DNA from: Strigops habroptila
Taxonomy: Eukaryota > Chordata > Aves > Psittaciformes > Psittacidae
NCBI RefSeq assembly: GCF_004027225.2
Contig: NC_044283.2
Coordinates: 31,642,707-31,706,706 of the forward strand
DNA length: 64,000 nucleotides
Direction of reading: 5' to 3'
A model generated the notes under the pieces. The model ran no database searches. It saw only the letters and a list, made by a program, of their open reading frames with translations, and was not told where the DNA came from. A program made the position numbers and the translations under genes. Below are positions 23,859-35,890 of the stretch, piece after piece (the first letter of the stretch is position 1; each line of letters opens with the position of its first letter).

Positions 23859-25060
23859 CTGCACAACAAACGGAAGGGAGGTGAGCTATAGTGAACCTCT
23901 CAGCACTCACCTGCTCATACAGCAGGTCATTTGCTGTGCTGTGCTTCTACAAGAGTCTTCACAAAACAGATTGATGTCAAATCCTTAACCTGCACCTGAG
24001 GATGGGGAAGGTATGAAAGATTACTTAATGTAAATTATTCATGTCCTCTTGTGTAAAAACCCAGAGAAGATATCTAGGAAAACAGGTTACACAAAGTTCA
24101 TAATAATCCTCTTTACAGAAGACAGCACAGTTAACTTGCATGTCCAGGTCTGCTCGAAGTATCTGTTTTCATTCACAGCCAGCCAGGTCAGAGCTGAAGT
24201 TAATACCATGCGTTTTCAAAAGTAAAGCTCAGGACACAAGCTGGGCAAGAAATCTTTGGCTTAAATCCTAACAACATGTGAAATAGATGAGCTTGTACCT
24301 CCCTTTGTGGCAAAGCCACAAGAGCCATCTGAACTCCTTTTAGCTTGTGCTTTGTGATTTTTCTGCTGGCTGCTGTGGCCAAAGGCCTGGCAAATCTGGG
24401 GCACAGGCTGCTCCATCTTGTCTGGCACTGCCTGCACTCAGCACAGAGTGTCCAGGCTGTGCCTGCTTGTTCCACTACACCAAATGACCCGGGAACATCT
24501 GTAGCGGAACATTTTCCTCCTTAGTGCTTACGTTAATCAGTCTGGCTGTCCTGTGTCTTACTTGTGATGAGTGGAGGGAGAAGAAAAGAATTGAGATAGG
24601 TTTCAGTAAAGCCACATCCCAATTCCCTTCTTTGAGGTGTGTTAAAATCCTACAGTGGTGTTTGGTACCGCAACCGCCAGCCAGGCTGCTGTGCAGAGAA
24701 CCATGACATGTACAGCCAGGCAGTGCTGGTGTAGCCACAGGACCAGGCAGTGGGCAGGCACGGGATGTGTTACAGTACGCTGCATTGCCAGCACTGCCAC
24801 CCACTGCTGAAGGCCAGCTTGCTCAAGCATAGATATTGCTACACTGAGCTTCCAGGTGCCCTTCATCAGAAAGCTAAAAAAGCCAAACCTATTCACAGTA
24901 GCCTTGTAGTTGAGCCGTAATTGAATTTACACCTCATAGAAGCAGCCTTTTGAATAACCTAAACCAAACATAAACCCACTGGTCTGAGGCTGGGAACCCT
25001 GAAGGCAATAGCACCACACTGACCTATATTTCCTCCCACAGGAAGAGGTCGGGTCTCCGT

Positions 25061-25180
25061 ACTTCAACTGGACAAGAGCCTGAGCAGCCTGACCTTGCTT
25101 TGAGATTAGTCGTGCCATGAGCAAGGGTTGGACCAGATGGCTTCCAGAGGTTCTGTATAACCTAAATTATTCTGTTCTGT
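25061..25180 (+). mobile_element. CR1 3' fragment
   Basis: Sense-strand CR1 3' words appear in order: ACAAGAGCCTGAGCAGCCTG, GAGCAAGGGTTGGACCAGA and TAACCTAAATTATTCTGTTC. This is the 3' terminus of an older CR1 subfamily, truncated at 5'. Confidence 0.75.
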
Positions 25181-27760
25181 TCCAAGTGAGTTAAATTTAA
25201 CCACAGTAAGGAGAGAAGCTTTGGGAATGTCAGTCAGTTCCTTGTCAGTCCTCCCCAGACTGTAAGAAGAGCATTTCTGTGCTTTTTCACAAGATCCTGG
25301 AGAAAAAAAGCAGTTTTTTAAATTTTTATAGTTTTTACTCTTTCACTTCTCCTTTGCCCTTGTTCTCAAAAGAGGCTCAACTACAGTGCAGCTGACTGTC
25401 ATGGTTAGCAGGGCAGCATAGCTCATCACATCACAAGACAAACAATATTCCCTTCCACAGGCAGGAAAGCTTGGGACATGCAGCTTGTGTTCAACCAAGC
25501 TTCTCAGAAGCTAAACCATGTTCTTGCTGCCAGCCACGTCCAAGTGAAGGTCTGACATGCATGTGGATGTGTCTGTGGTGGGACAGGGACAAACTCTAGT
25601 CCAGAGTCAGGAACTCCATCTGCTGAGGAGAGACTAGATGCTTAATAAAATCTTTTTGACTGCAATCCCACCTCTACCTCTTCCCTTCATGGATGAGCTA
25701 CCTCAGGTTGCCAGGGCAATTTCTGCCAGGTAAAACCATAAGCAGACCTAGTGGATTACAGGTCAGTGAGCACAGTGGCTACCCCTGAGCCACTCGACCA
25801 TGTTCGTGCCTCAGCTGCACTTGGCAGGCAATTTTCCTTTCCCCATCCACAGCAAGGACTCTCTGCTCTTAGAGCTGAGTGGGCTTTCCTTTGAAGCCAG
25901 GATAAGAGTATGCAGAGGAAATGATCTATATATTGAGAATAGCTAAGAAGCTTCAGACTGCAGAGAAGCTACCAGTGTGCAGGACAGCTTAGATTTACTG
26001 CTCTTGGCCCAGGGCTATGGGCTAGTTTCCCACATCTCCAGTGCTTTAACCCCAGGGGCACTTGAGCATAAACCACAAGATTTCTGGAGCACAGACAAAC
26101 ATAAGACTTCAACAGAAGTCTTGCTAAAGACTTCTCTTTCTTCCTCTTTCTGGCCTCACAAATTTGGAATGTTTCTGTGTCACAGCTTATACTCAGCAGG
26201 AAGGATGGGTGGACAGTGTCCTCAGCCAGCCTCAGTTCCAGCGATCAGGAGCATGGCTGTGAGTCTCCTCAGGCTCTGGAGAGCCCTGAGCCTTGTCCTG
26301 CTACACTGTGGGCACACAGCCCACAGAAGAGAGGCTCCACAGCCTCCAGTACAGGACCAAAGGGAAGCAGCCATCACTTATTTCTGTAACACAGTCCAGC
26401 CCCAGCACTTGCATCAGATACAGTACCAGGCACATGCATTAGTCTGGGCTAAGATCTCAGGAAGGGCCAAGGTGCCCTCTGTGTGAATTCATTTTATATG
26501 AACACCAGTTTGATAGTGGGAACCATTAAAGAAAGAATAAATCCACTTCTGCATCTAGCCCTTGGCTAATGGGGGCAGAACCCTGGCACTTAAAGGACTT
26601 GTACTACAAGCAGGTCTCATGACTGTTTTTCTTACCCCAAGCCAAATACAGAATGAAATCATTTCAAAGGGAGTGTGATAAGTAGATAACATCATTAAGG
26701 AAGAAGTAGGACCTGAACTGTAAGTTTGATGTTTGCTGACCTATCAGTTCTCTGGATGACTCCTTATCCCAGACTTGCACTGCGTACTTGCATCTCTAAA
26801 GCAAGCAGTGGTCTGAAGTGCTGGGAAGTCTGGACTGCACTGAAGTGCTTCCGAGCGCCTTGATGTTAAAAGCTCTTCAGGTCCAGGGTCCTACAATTAT
26901 GTGAACTATCCAGGGAAGGGAAAAAACAGCTCACCCACACAACAGAACTCCCCCATATATAGACACTGTAAATATCATTAATTGATGATATGGAGATGAG
27001 TGAAAAGCTTTTTTTGAGAACAAATCTATAGAACCCACTGTCCATTTGCAGTGAGAATCTAGATGTGCCTTTGTTTCAATGTAAGAGGAAATAACTTTCT
27101 TTTACAAAAATGGCTAAATTTGCCCTGAATAAAGAACGTTCATGGAAAACACAAACCCCTCCAGAAGTGTTCCTTTAAGCTACTTAAAACCACAAACTGT
27201 ACTTTTTAGTACAAACTACATAGAAACAAAGTGGGGGGAAGCTTTCTCTACAGTGCTTTGGTTTATTTCAAGTTCTATTTCTCCAGTCCATTTTGAAAAA
27301 CCTCTTTATCTTCTAATCACCAAATCTGAAGTCTTTAAATTCAGGAAAACTGCTGACTTTTAAAAGCTGTTGTGTAGTTTTCAGCTCACAGGTAGCAGTT
27401 CTCCTTTAAGAGTACCTAGAGAGACCCTTACCAAGGGAGGAGGAGCAGCTCCCTACAGAGGGAGAAGGGCTTTAAACTGGAATCTGCTCCGTAGCTGAGC
27501 CACAGTCTGCATTAAGGAGACAGACAGATATTTTGCTACTCATGTAGAATGGAGTATTTCCAGCTGATAACGTGTCTGGACAAGATATCTCGGAAGCAAC
27601 AGTCTAGCTTCTGACTTTAGATACTTTTAAAGTACTTATTGATATGAGTGGAGGGGCTACCTTCTTTCTACATTGGTTAGTTGTAGGATTATTCAGTTGC
27701 TTAGATGCCTGAGAGGCCCTTCTGCTTGTAGTTAATATGGAGCCATTATAATCTTAATAG

Positions 27761-27940
27761 AATCACAGAATGGTTTGGGTTGGAAGGGACCTTAAAGACC
27801 ATCTAGTTCCAACCCCCCTGCTACAGGCAGGGGCACCACCCCCTAGACCAGGTTGCTCAAAGCCCCTGTGTCCAACCTGGCCTTGAACACTGCCAGGGAT
27901 GGGGCAGCCACAGCTTCTCGGGGCAGCCTGTGCCAGTGTC
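27761..27940 (-). mobile_element. CR1 3' fragment
   Basis: The segment begins AATCACAGAATGGTTTGGGT and continues through the ACCTTAAAGACCATCTAGTT and CTGCCAGGGATGGGGCAGCC blocks, which are the antisense CR1 3' end. It is well preserved over about 180 bases. Confidence 0.88.
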
Positions 27941-30900
27941 ATCAAGGAGAGAGGAATGCAATGCTTTGTCCTTCCGACATGCAGGATCTACCTTTTGGAT
28001 CCTTTTTGCTTTGGGAAACCTACACAGAAGTTGTCAGGCAACAACCAAAAGCAGAATTTCAAGTTAAGAGGCATCATATAGAGCAAGTTTTGCAAGGTTT
28101 CTCTGGAGCCAGTTGCTTAATTAACATTTCACTTGAGGTGCCTGAGAAAGCAAAGTACCCATCTCACACTTCAGAAGGCACTAAACCAGAAAGATTTAGT
28201 AAAGCAATCTCTCATCAGACTTCATATAACCATATCCTTTGCAAATAAGTTAAAAACCTCATCATTACCTCTCTTGTATAGGCAGAAGACTTGAGGCTGA
28301 TACTGCAGAATTGCTCCTTTCCTAAGAGGTCAAACTAACTGCAAAACAAGCTTAAGTATTTCCCAGCCTTTTCCTAGACCTATCTGTGATAAACCCTAAT
28401 TATCACCCAGCTGGAGCAAGAGAGTCCCCAAATCACATTCATTAGCAACTGAATGAATTCAGCCTTGCCTACATTGTGTCATGATAAAGTCACAAATCTA
28501 TTGCTCAATGACATCCACCTACAACAGGGAAGGACTGAAAATGTAAGTACTGCAATCGTTGATTAGTGTTTTCATTAGCATGACTTTAGAAGACTAAAAG
28601 TAACATAATCATTAGCTCTTCTTTTGTTGTTGCAAACCAAATATTTAGTACAGGTATTTTACATAATCTGTGTTTAGAAGCTTTCATAATCAAACCTGGA
28701 AACTTGAGTATCTTGCAAAGAAAACAGCTGGGATTTATGTGTTTACTAGGTTTGTATTTTTACTTATTAATCTTTTTAGGTGGATTATGTTTTCAAAAGA
28801 AAACAAAAAGCAATTTTTCACTGCATTTCTCTAGAAGATAAAGTTATGGATACTATTATTTCCTGTGTTTAAAAATGATGTTGAAATGCAGTTGCCAGAC
28901 ACTGTACAGTCCAGGGTTAAAATGCAAATTCTATCAGGAATGCAATCATCATATTCGATCTCAAATCTCTATCTTTTATGTACACACAGTGGGGGCTGAT
29001 GTTTTGTAGTGATGTGACTTAGGTCGTCGTGGTACGAGTTGCAGCATGCGATGTGCTTTCGTTACTGCTCTTTGTTGCTGGAACTGTAACTCTCCAACTC
29101 ACCTGGGTCTGTGGGGAGCCCTCAAGGTGCGGGCGCTTCTCTGCATAGGATAGGCTGTGGGACTGGCACTATAAAAGGCAGCGCCTTTGAGAAATAGCCA
29201 ATACCAGAAGAAACCCTCGTATTTTAGCAGCAAAGGTTTGATGCCACAGTTTAGAAACTGCAGGAACAGGTGACTATAAAAAAAGATCCCTGAGATGAGC
29301 TCTGCTCTTGCTTGCGACTTATAGCAGCGAGGATTGATTTCATGCCTTATTCTGGGAAAGACCCTTTACTACTCTTTTTTGCTCTGTCAAATAAGAAACT
29401 ATTTGGTAGACACCCACAGCTGAGGAGTATAATTGGCATAAACCTTCCACTGCAAATTTAAAATGCCCACACAGGTAAAATGAAGCAGATACACCTCATT
29501 CCATGTAGTGGTTATTGAGTGTGCTCCTTTGTTGTCATGTTACACTAGAAAACACAAAGGAGCAAGACTACTTGCTGGTACCTGTTGGATTCAGTCTGTG
29601 GGAAACGTTTACAGTGAGCAATACCCATGGGTTTCCTTGCCGAGTGTTTTAACAGGGCAAGTGCCGTGTAACCCCAGCGCTGCTACTCATGTGACAGTCC
29701 TCAGCCTGCGCGTGGAGGTGTGGAACCAGATCACAAGACAACATGAACCAGCTTTCTAAATTAAGGAGCGTGATAGTCTGGCTGATAACACTGCTTCAGA
29801 AGCAGGAAATCCCAGTCGCCTGTGCAGGCTGTGCCTGACACCACCACGGCTGCTCAGCGAGGACAGTTAACCTCCACATAGCAGAGGTGAACCATGTAGC
29901 AGAGGTAAACCTCCATGCAGCAAAGGTGCTGCTCGGCCACGCGTCCACCTATTTGGTGGCTGGGAGGGAACTCCATATGGGCTCATGCTGTGCTCATGCA
30001 CCACTCCAAGCAGCAGTGAAAATGGCAAGCCAAAGAAACCCCAGTAAAAGTACAGTGTGGCTTGAGCAGGTATGTGTGACTGTGGCACCGAGGGCCGTGG
30101 GAAGCAGGGTTCGTGCCGCTGTGTTGTTGCGATGTTGCACAACAGAGACATTATTGAAAGCGGGAGGTTGAGGTGGGGATGGGCAAAGTTGCCTGGCTTC
30201 ACTTCAGACCCATTTGGTGCTGGGGTGTTTATCTCAAATGGTGTGGGCACGCACTGCACTGGCAGGCTGCCTGATGAAAAGGAGGCCGATAATGGACTGA
30301 GCAGTCTCAGGTGGGAGAAACAAATAGAGTATGATCAGAGGCTGAAGGGGAAAATTAGTGGGTTGCTGCTTTGGGGGACAAAGGTGTGATCAGGATCCTC
30401 ACAGAGCAAATGCGGTTTGTTTTACCTGTTGGCAGAGCAGCGGCTGGTCTCAATGGCCTGGTGGGAGGTTGTGACCTGCACCTTGGGTAAACAGGAGCTG
30501 TATAAGTTGTTTTATTGTCCTCCCCAGGCCAAACAGCTGCTGTTCTCCCTCTCGCCAGACAGGCACGTGGAAGCTACGTTCTGCTGTGCCTTATGTTCTC
30601 CACTCCAATTGATATCCAGCCCTCAGTTTAAAAAATGAAACCTCTAGCTGCCTAGCTCGTACATTCAAGCACTGCAAAATAACCATCAGGAGTATAATGA
30701 GGCTACCTGTATGTAGCCTGCTACGTTGTCCACACAGGGCTCTTCATCACACATGGCCTCCTTTTCAACATCTCTCTTTCCCTGTGCTGGCCCTTTCAGA
30801 AAGTCCCTATCTCAGTGTGTTGCTCCGAGCTCTGCTTATTTTGTGAACCATCCAAACCTCGCTTTGAGATGATTCATTTTCTTACCAGTTTTCCTATGGT

Positions 30901-33900
30901 GTTCTCCTTGTGTTACTTAATTCCACGATTCTTGAAGGCTTGCTGGTATTGAACTAACTCAACTTTGTTTGAGGGCTTTAGGCCTCTTTTTGGATTAGTT
31001 TATGTTGCAATCTGGTATCTAGAAAGACAGGGCATATCATGCCAGTGTTATGTATGGACCTCAGAGGAACAGAATTTGAAACCAAGATGCTGGAGAATTT
31101 TGAGACCCCGAACTGAGGTGAATTAGAGAATTAGGACACATTGTACAGTACTTTATCTGATTGCAGCATAGCTCCCTCTGTTTTGATGGCTGTTGTGAGG
31201 AGTACTTCCAAATGCAACCACAGGTATCACAGACCGGGTACTGGCCAAACACCACAAGTTATTGAGTTGCCTGTGCAGTACCTGACAGAGATGGGGTGAG
31301 GACTTGGTTGTCCCAGTGGGTACTTGGACCTGCCTGGTCTGCAGCATGATCCTTTCTCTTGCAAGGCCTTATCTTATTTACTGTCTTGACAGCTGGAACA
31401 AAGCAGAAGCCTTTATCCTTTATTATGCCATCCTCATTCATCACAGGAACGCAGCCTGTCCTGTGCAGCGAGTGAAACAAGGCATCTCTGTAAAAGGAAT
31501 TTTGGGATCATACAAAGAGACTGTGTTCTATCCAAAAGGGAAGGCGAATGAGTGGCTGCTATGCTTGCTGGCTTCTGGACGCTCCACAGCCTCGGTGTAT
31601 CTTGTTTTTAAATCTGAAGAATGGTTGCCTGGGATAACATGTATGTTTTAACTTCAGTATTCTTTTCTCAGAGGATCAGTTTGGACCTACTGCCTCTTAG
31701 CATGACTTGAAAAAATGTAACAGCAGTTGCTGCAGGTGGGGAGGCACATTTTGGTTGGGCTTTCATATGACAGCAAAGGAATGCTTAGTTTAGGGAGCAG
31801 TAGGATCAGCAGAGACGTGTACTCTTTCTTTTTCTCCCGTTTCCCCCTCTCCATCCGGTCACTTCTATTTCTTTTTCCCACCTGGTTCATGCAGAAGGCA
31901 TACCTTCTGCAGCTGGACGGGGATATCTTGACAGAACAGTTTCCATCTCAGGAGATGGTGCATGTACACCACTTGCAGGAATGCAGATGTAGCATTTTGG
32001 GAACTAAGCTGGTGCAAATAATATGTAACTACTCAAAGGTTTAAATAGTGGTGTAATTCAGATAGCTGGTGTAGCCTGAGAAAAGGCTGTGTCTGATACA
32101 AACACCCCCAGGCACCTAAATTAAAGTTCCACTTAAAAAACAAGATGGCAGTTCAGCCTTTGCTACAACTCAGCTCTTGTGATCTATTCTTATTTCTACA
32201 GACAAAATAAGTATTTTTTTTCGTTTTTCTTTCTTAGTGAGATGAACTACTTTCACTGAAACTTTATAAAGAGGGAAAAGCCTAAGGATTAACTTCTTTC
32301 TACATTGGGCATCTTCCTAATAGGGAAAGCTTAGCCAGATTGAAAGGAGCACAAGACTAATAGTGGAAAACCCAAAGCAAGCCCTATGACTGGAGTTACC
32401 TTAAATACAGAATGCCCAACAGAGGCAGCCTCACTACTGGAATTCTTCTATTGCTCATCCATCACCCTTGAGCTAGGAGAACAAACTTTGCAAAACAAAT
32501 TACACTGAGCGGGATTGTCCCATATACAATTATTATAATTCAGAGCTGATTCACTGTAGATCAGAAAATGTCCCAAGTACAGCACTTCTCGGTATGTAAA
32601 CACACTAATTCCTTTATAATTACTGTCCTCTCCTCTAAGTAAGAGTGTGGGAGCAGACTTAGCTGCAAGAGGCCTTTAGAATCTTTGATACTGCAAGTTA
32701 TGATGCTCTGAAAAATTGGAAGGCAGACTTAGAGAACAGCTGCGTGGTGTGCTTGCTTCTGGATCACAGTACTCGGCCAACTGGTATGCTGTGTTTCCAG
32801 ACTCCTTTAACAGTCAAAGGCAGCTTCTCATAAAACGCATAAATACCTGGAGTTTTCTTCCCAAGGCAAACTGTGGTTTCTGCCACTGCTTTGACTGAGC
32901 ATTACTCTTCGTGGCTCATCTTGTTCTTCTGGTGCAAAGGATGAAAGGTTTTGCTGCTGGAGAGCTTGGGTGTGCCTTTCTCACCAATACTTCTGGTCCT
33001 CCCAAAGCAGAAGAGTCCCTCTAACGATCTGTGGCATAAGCAGGACATTTTCCTATTGCTGCCACTAAGGTGAAATCCAGGCTTTTGAGCTTTCTGTTTG
33101 CATTGCTTTCCTTCTTTCTCCTTTCACCTGTAGTCCAAAGAGCTGGCTGCGTGAAGGTGGGACGGGTGTTTGTGCTGGGAGTATTTTGTTACCTGTGGTG
33201 CCTGCCTAAAGCTCTCAGCTGCTGCCTCTCATTCCACCCTCCATCATGCCTCCATGCACGCTCCAGCTCAAGTCTTCTATTTACTCCTGCTGCTTTTCCT
33301 GCAGATACTTTCAGCACAACTGTAGGTGCTGCTCTGGAGCCTGGCTTCTAAGCAAAGTCTTGCAATTGACACTAATGCAAACTCACTTGCATGCGTGTCC
33401 CAAAACTAGTGCTTGACTTTGATTGAACCCAGTTCCTTTCCTGGATTCTCCTGTCCTCACTAGCTGCTAGCATTTTGCTCTTTGACATGGGAGAAGCCAT
33501 CCTTTCTTCCTCTGAAATGGTATGGGGCTTCACTGCATGGGTTTCTTATATTGTAGAAGTCTAAAATTTTCTTGGAAACTGACAGTTTTTGCACTTAAAT
33601 GCCAGCACCCAAATAACTGTTTTGTCTTTCCTGTAACGCCTTGTTTGAGCGAATTCAGAATAAACTGGATTAACTCTTTGTATTTACATTATCAGTAAAA
33701 ATCTGCTGGAAGCTAAAATACTGAGGCTGTTCTTTATAGAACTGGACTATGCAGTGATAATACAAAAGTATGTTTGGCTTGTTGCTTACATATATATATA
33801 TCTATCTCCTTTTTTTGCAACCATTTGGTGATTTTTCACAACAGAACTAGGAAAGCTGTGTAAACTCCTTATCTAAACTTTGAGAGAAAATAGGTATGGT

Positions 33901-34000
33901 TGTTTCCTTGACCGGGGGGAAAACAAACCTTACAATAAAAAAATCAGACCACCCTTTTAGTTTCTGTGAGGTACCTCAACTATTATACCTCAACTATTAG

Positions 34001-34220
34001 ATATTAGGAAGAAATTCTTCCCTGTGAGGGTGGTGAGGTGCTGGCACAGGTTGCCCAGAGAAGCTGTGGCTGCCCCATCCCTGGCAGTGTCCAAGGCCAG
34101 GTTGGACAGGGCTTTGAGCAGCCTCCTCTAGTGGAAGGTGTTCCTGCCCATGGCACGGGGGCTGGAACTAGATGTGCTTTAAGGTCCCTTCCAACCCAAA
34201 CCATTCTATGATTCTATGAA
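34001..34220 (+). mobile_element. CR1 3' fragment with terminal octamer repeats
   Basis: The sense orientation runs from GGAAGAAATTCTTCCCTGTG through GAGAAGCTGTGGCTGCCCCA to the CR1 3' terminal ATTCTATGATTCTATGA repeats. It lies just beyond the 3' end of ASAH1, with which it is convergent. Confidence 0.9.
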
Positions 34221-35174
34221 ACAGGCCCACTTTCGTTCTTTTTGTCTTTCTGTTAAAGAAAAAATAGCAAAGAAGCTAAATTAAATCTCAAAGTTACAAG
34301 TTGTTGTTTACATTTCTTCAGTGAAATGGTCTTAGCTTCCGTTACAGTGCCTAGGGCAGCAGAAGCAGGAGGGGCCAGTAAACTGCTGTTAAAAACAGAT
34401 GTTACTATCTGTAACATAAGCAAATTAGACTTTTTGTCTGGGTTGAGAAAACCTTCAGATCAAGTGCTTTCAGATTCGACAGGTGAAGGTTAAATCAATA
34501 AACAATTCCTCACACTCAACACTTTATCAAGGCAGACACAGTAAGACAGAGTTGTTGGGCTTTTTGTTTCTAAACAGCTTTGTTTATTTTAGTCAACAGC
34601 AGGCACAGGCATTCAGCTCTGGACAGACATCCACGGGATTTAGCTGTGCTTTTGCAATTGTAAAGCAATTTCCAGTGTGGAAACGTGGATTGCCTTGCAC
34701 AAGGGACATACCAAAAGCTCATTAGTTAATGACTGTAAATAGTCTATGCTGCCTTGCTCCACATATGCTAAAGTGGGACAGGACTCATTAAGCAAGTAAA
34801 CTTACTTATTTTTAAATGACAAAGTAATTTGATTATGGCTGTTACACAACTAATTCCAAATAAACCTGAACAACCCCCTACCAGATTAAGGTGCGACCTC
34901 AGAAGTATATGATATGCTCTTAATGGTACAAGACTGTAACATCTGACTTGGATTAACTGCTTTATATGAATCAAATGTCCCAGAAGCTGCATACCACACT
35001 ATACAGGCATTCTGCCCTGATCTAAATCTTGCTGTTATATGATTGCATGATATGGCAGAGATTTGCTGCCGTGTGCTATGTGACATGCACAGTGACTGCC
35101 ACCGACGTGCAAAATCAGTGCATGTGTCCTTTGGTCAAAGAAAGTAGTTCTTATCAATATTTACTGTATTAGTA

Positions 35175-35890
35175 TTTATTTTTTTGAGACAACAGAATAA
35201 TCTGTATTAAAAAAAATTGTTAATAGGCCAAGAGCGAGCTTCAGCAGCAGATCTTTACACTAGTGAAAAGACATTTTTTTGGCTCAGACCTCATTTTAGG
35301 TATTGCCCTAAGACGTCGTTTCTGCGAGTAGGTATGACACTTGGTAGGTTATTTTATAACAGGTTATCTTAGACATATCCTCACACTGGATAACACTAGC
35401 AATTCATCTTAGGTGCTTAGGAATGAATAACAGAACTGTACCCTCCCAGATGGCCGCCTTATACCCAATTCTTTTTCATGCTTGGTAAGTGCCATTTTAA
35501 CTCTCATGTGCTTTACAAGTATTTTAATCTAAAAAACCCCAACCAAACAACAAAAAATAACAAACCCACAAGCCAACAACAAACCAAACCAAGAACACTG
35601 CCGAGACTGAAGGGATCTAGAGCCAACTGCTGAACTCATTTGCCAGAAATGGCTGAAATCAACCCAGACATTCATTAGCATACATTTCTTGTCAGCAGAA
35701 CCGCTGGTCAGAAAGCAGGAAAGTCACTGTGAGAGTGGGTCCTCCGCTGTTAGAAGCTCACTGACATTTCTATATAGCTGTTAGATTTCTGAAGAGAGGA
35801 GTTAGACTGAGGAATCTTTTTCCAGAATTACTTTTTCTTGGATGACCTCCAACTCTGACAAGCAGCTTCCAACGTAGGAAAGGTAGAGGA
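35175..35890 (-). terminator. ASAH1: ASAH1 3' UTR with candidate poly(A) signal
   Basis: The region runs from the ASAH1 stop codon to the first canonical AATAAA on the minus strand (35180-35175), giving a 3' UTR of roughly 0.7 kb. A second AATAAA at 34588-34583 would give about 1.3 kb. The UTR contains a G/T-rich low-complexity tract (A/C-rich on the plus strand) at about 35528-35594. Confidence 0.5.

Larger units (their letters stand above)
23860..34580. other. Long interval without recognised genes
   Basis: About 11 kb separates the GTF2E1-like gene from the most distal ASAH1 poly(A) candidate. Three CR1 fragments are present (listed separately). ORFs here, including a 169-codon one at 25977-26486, show no recognisable domain, splice structure or family similarity. 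The untraced 5' exon and promoter of the GTF2E1-like gene should lie in this interval. Composition rises in GC around 29.7-30.6 kb, but without a convincing CpG island. Confidence 0.55.

Noticed and set aside
23827-23910. Upstream in-frame ATG (23910) giving a longer TFIIE alpha-like protein with a hydrophobic N-terminus
   Set aside because: A good acceptor at 23859 lies between it and the family-consistent start at 23826, and TFIIE alpha is nuclear with no leader peptide. The extension is intron sequence.
25977-26486. 169-codon plus-strand ORF in the gene-poor interval
   Set aside because: There is no recognisable domain, no start or splice support, and low-complexity biased content. Length alone is within chance for GC-rich sequence.
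33780-33805. Short TA/TC microsatellite as a regulatory element
   Set aside because: It is a few dinucleotide units only, in a neutral interval; ordinary simple repeat.
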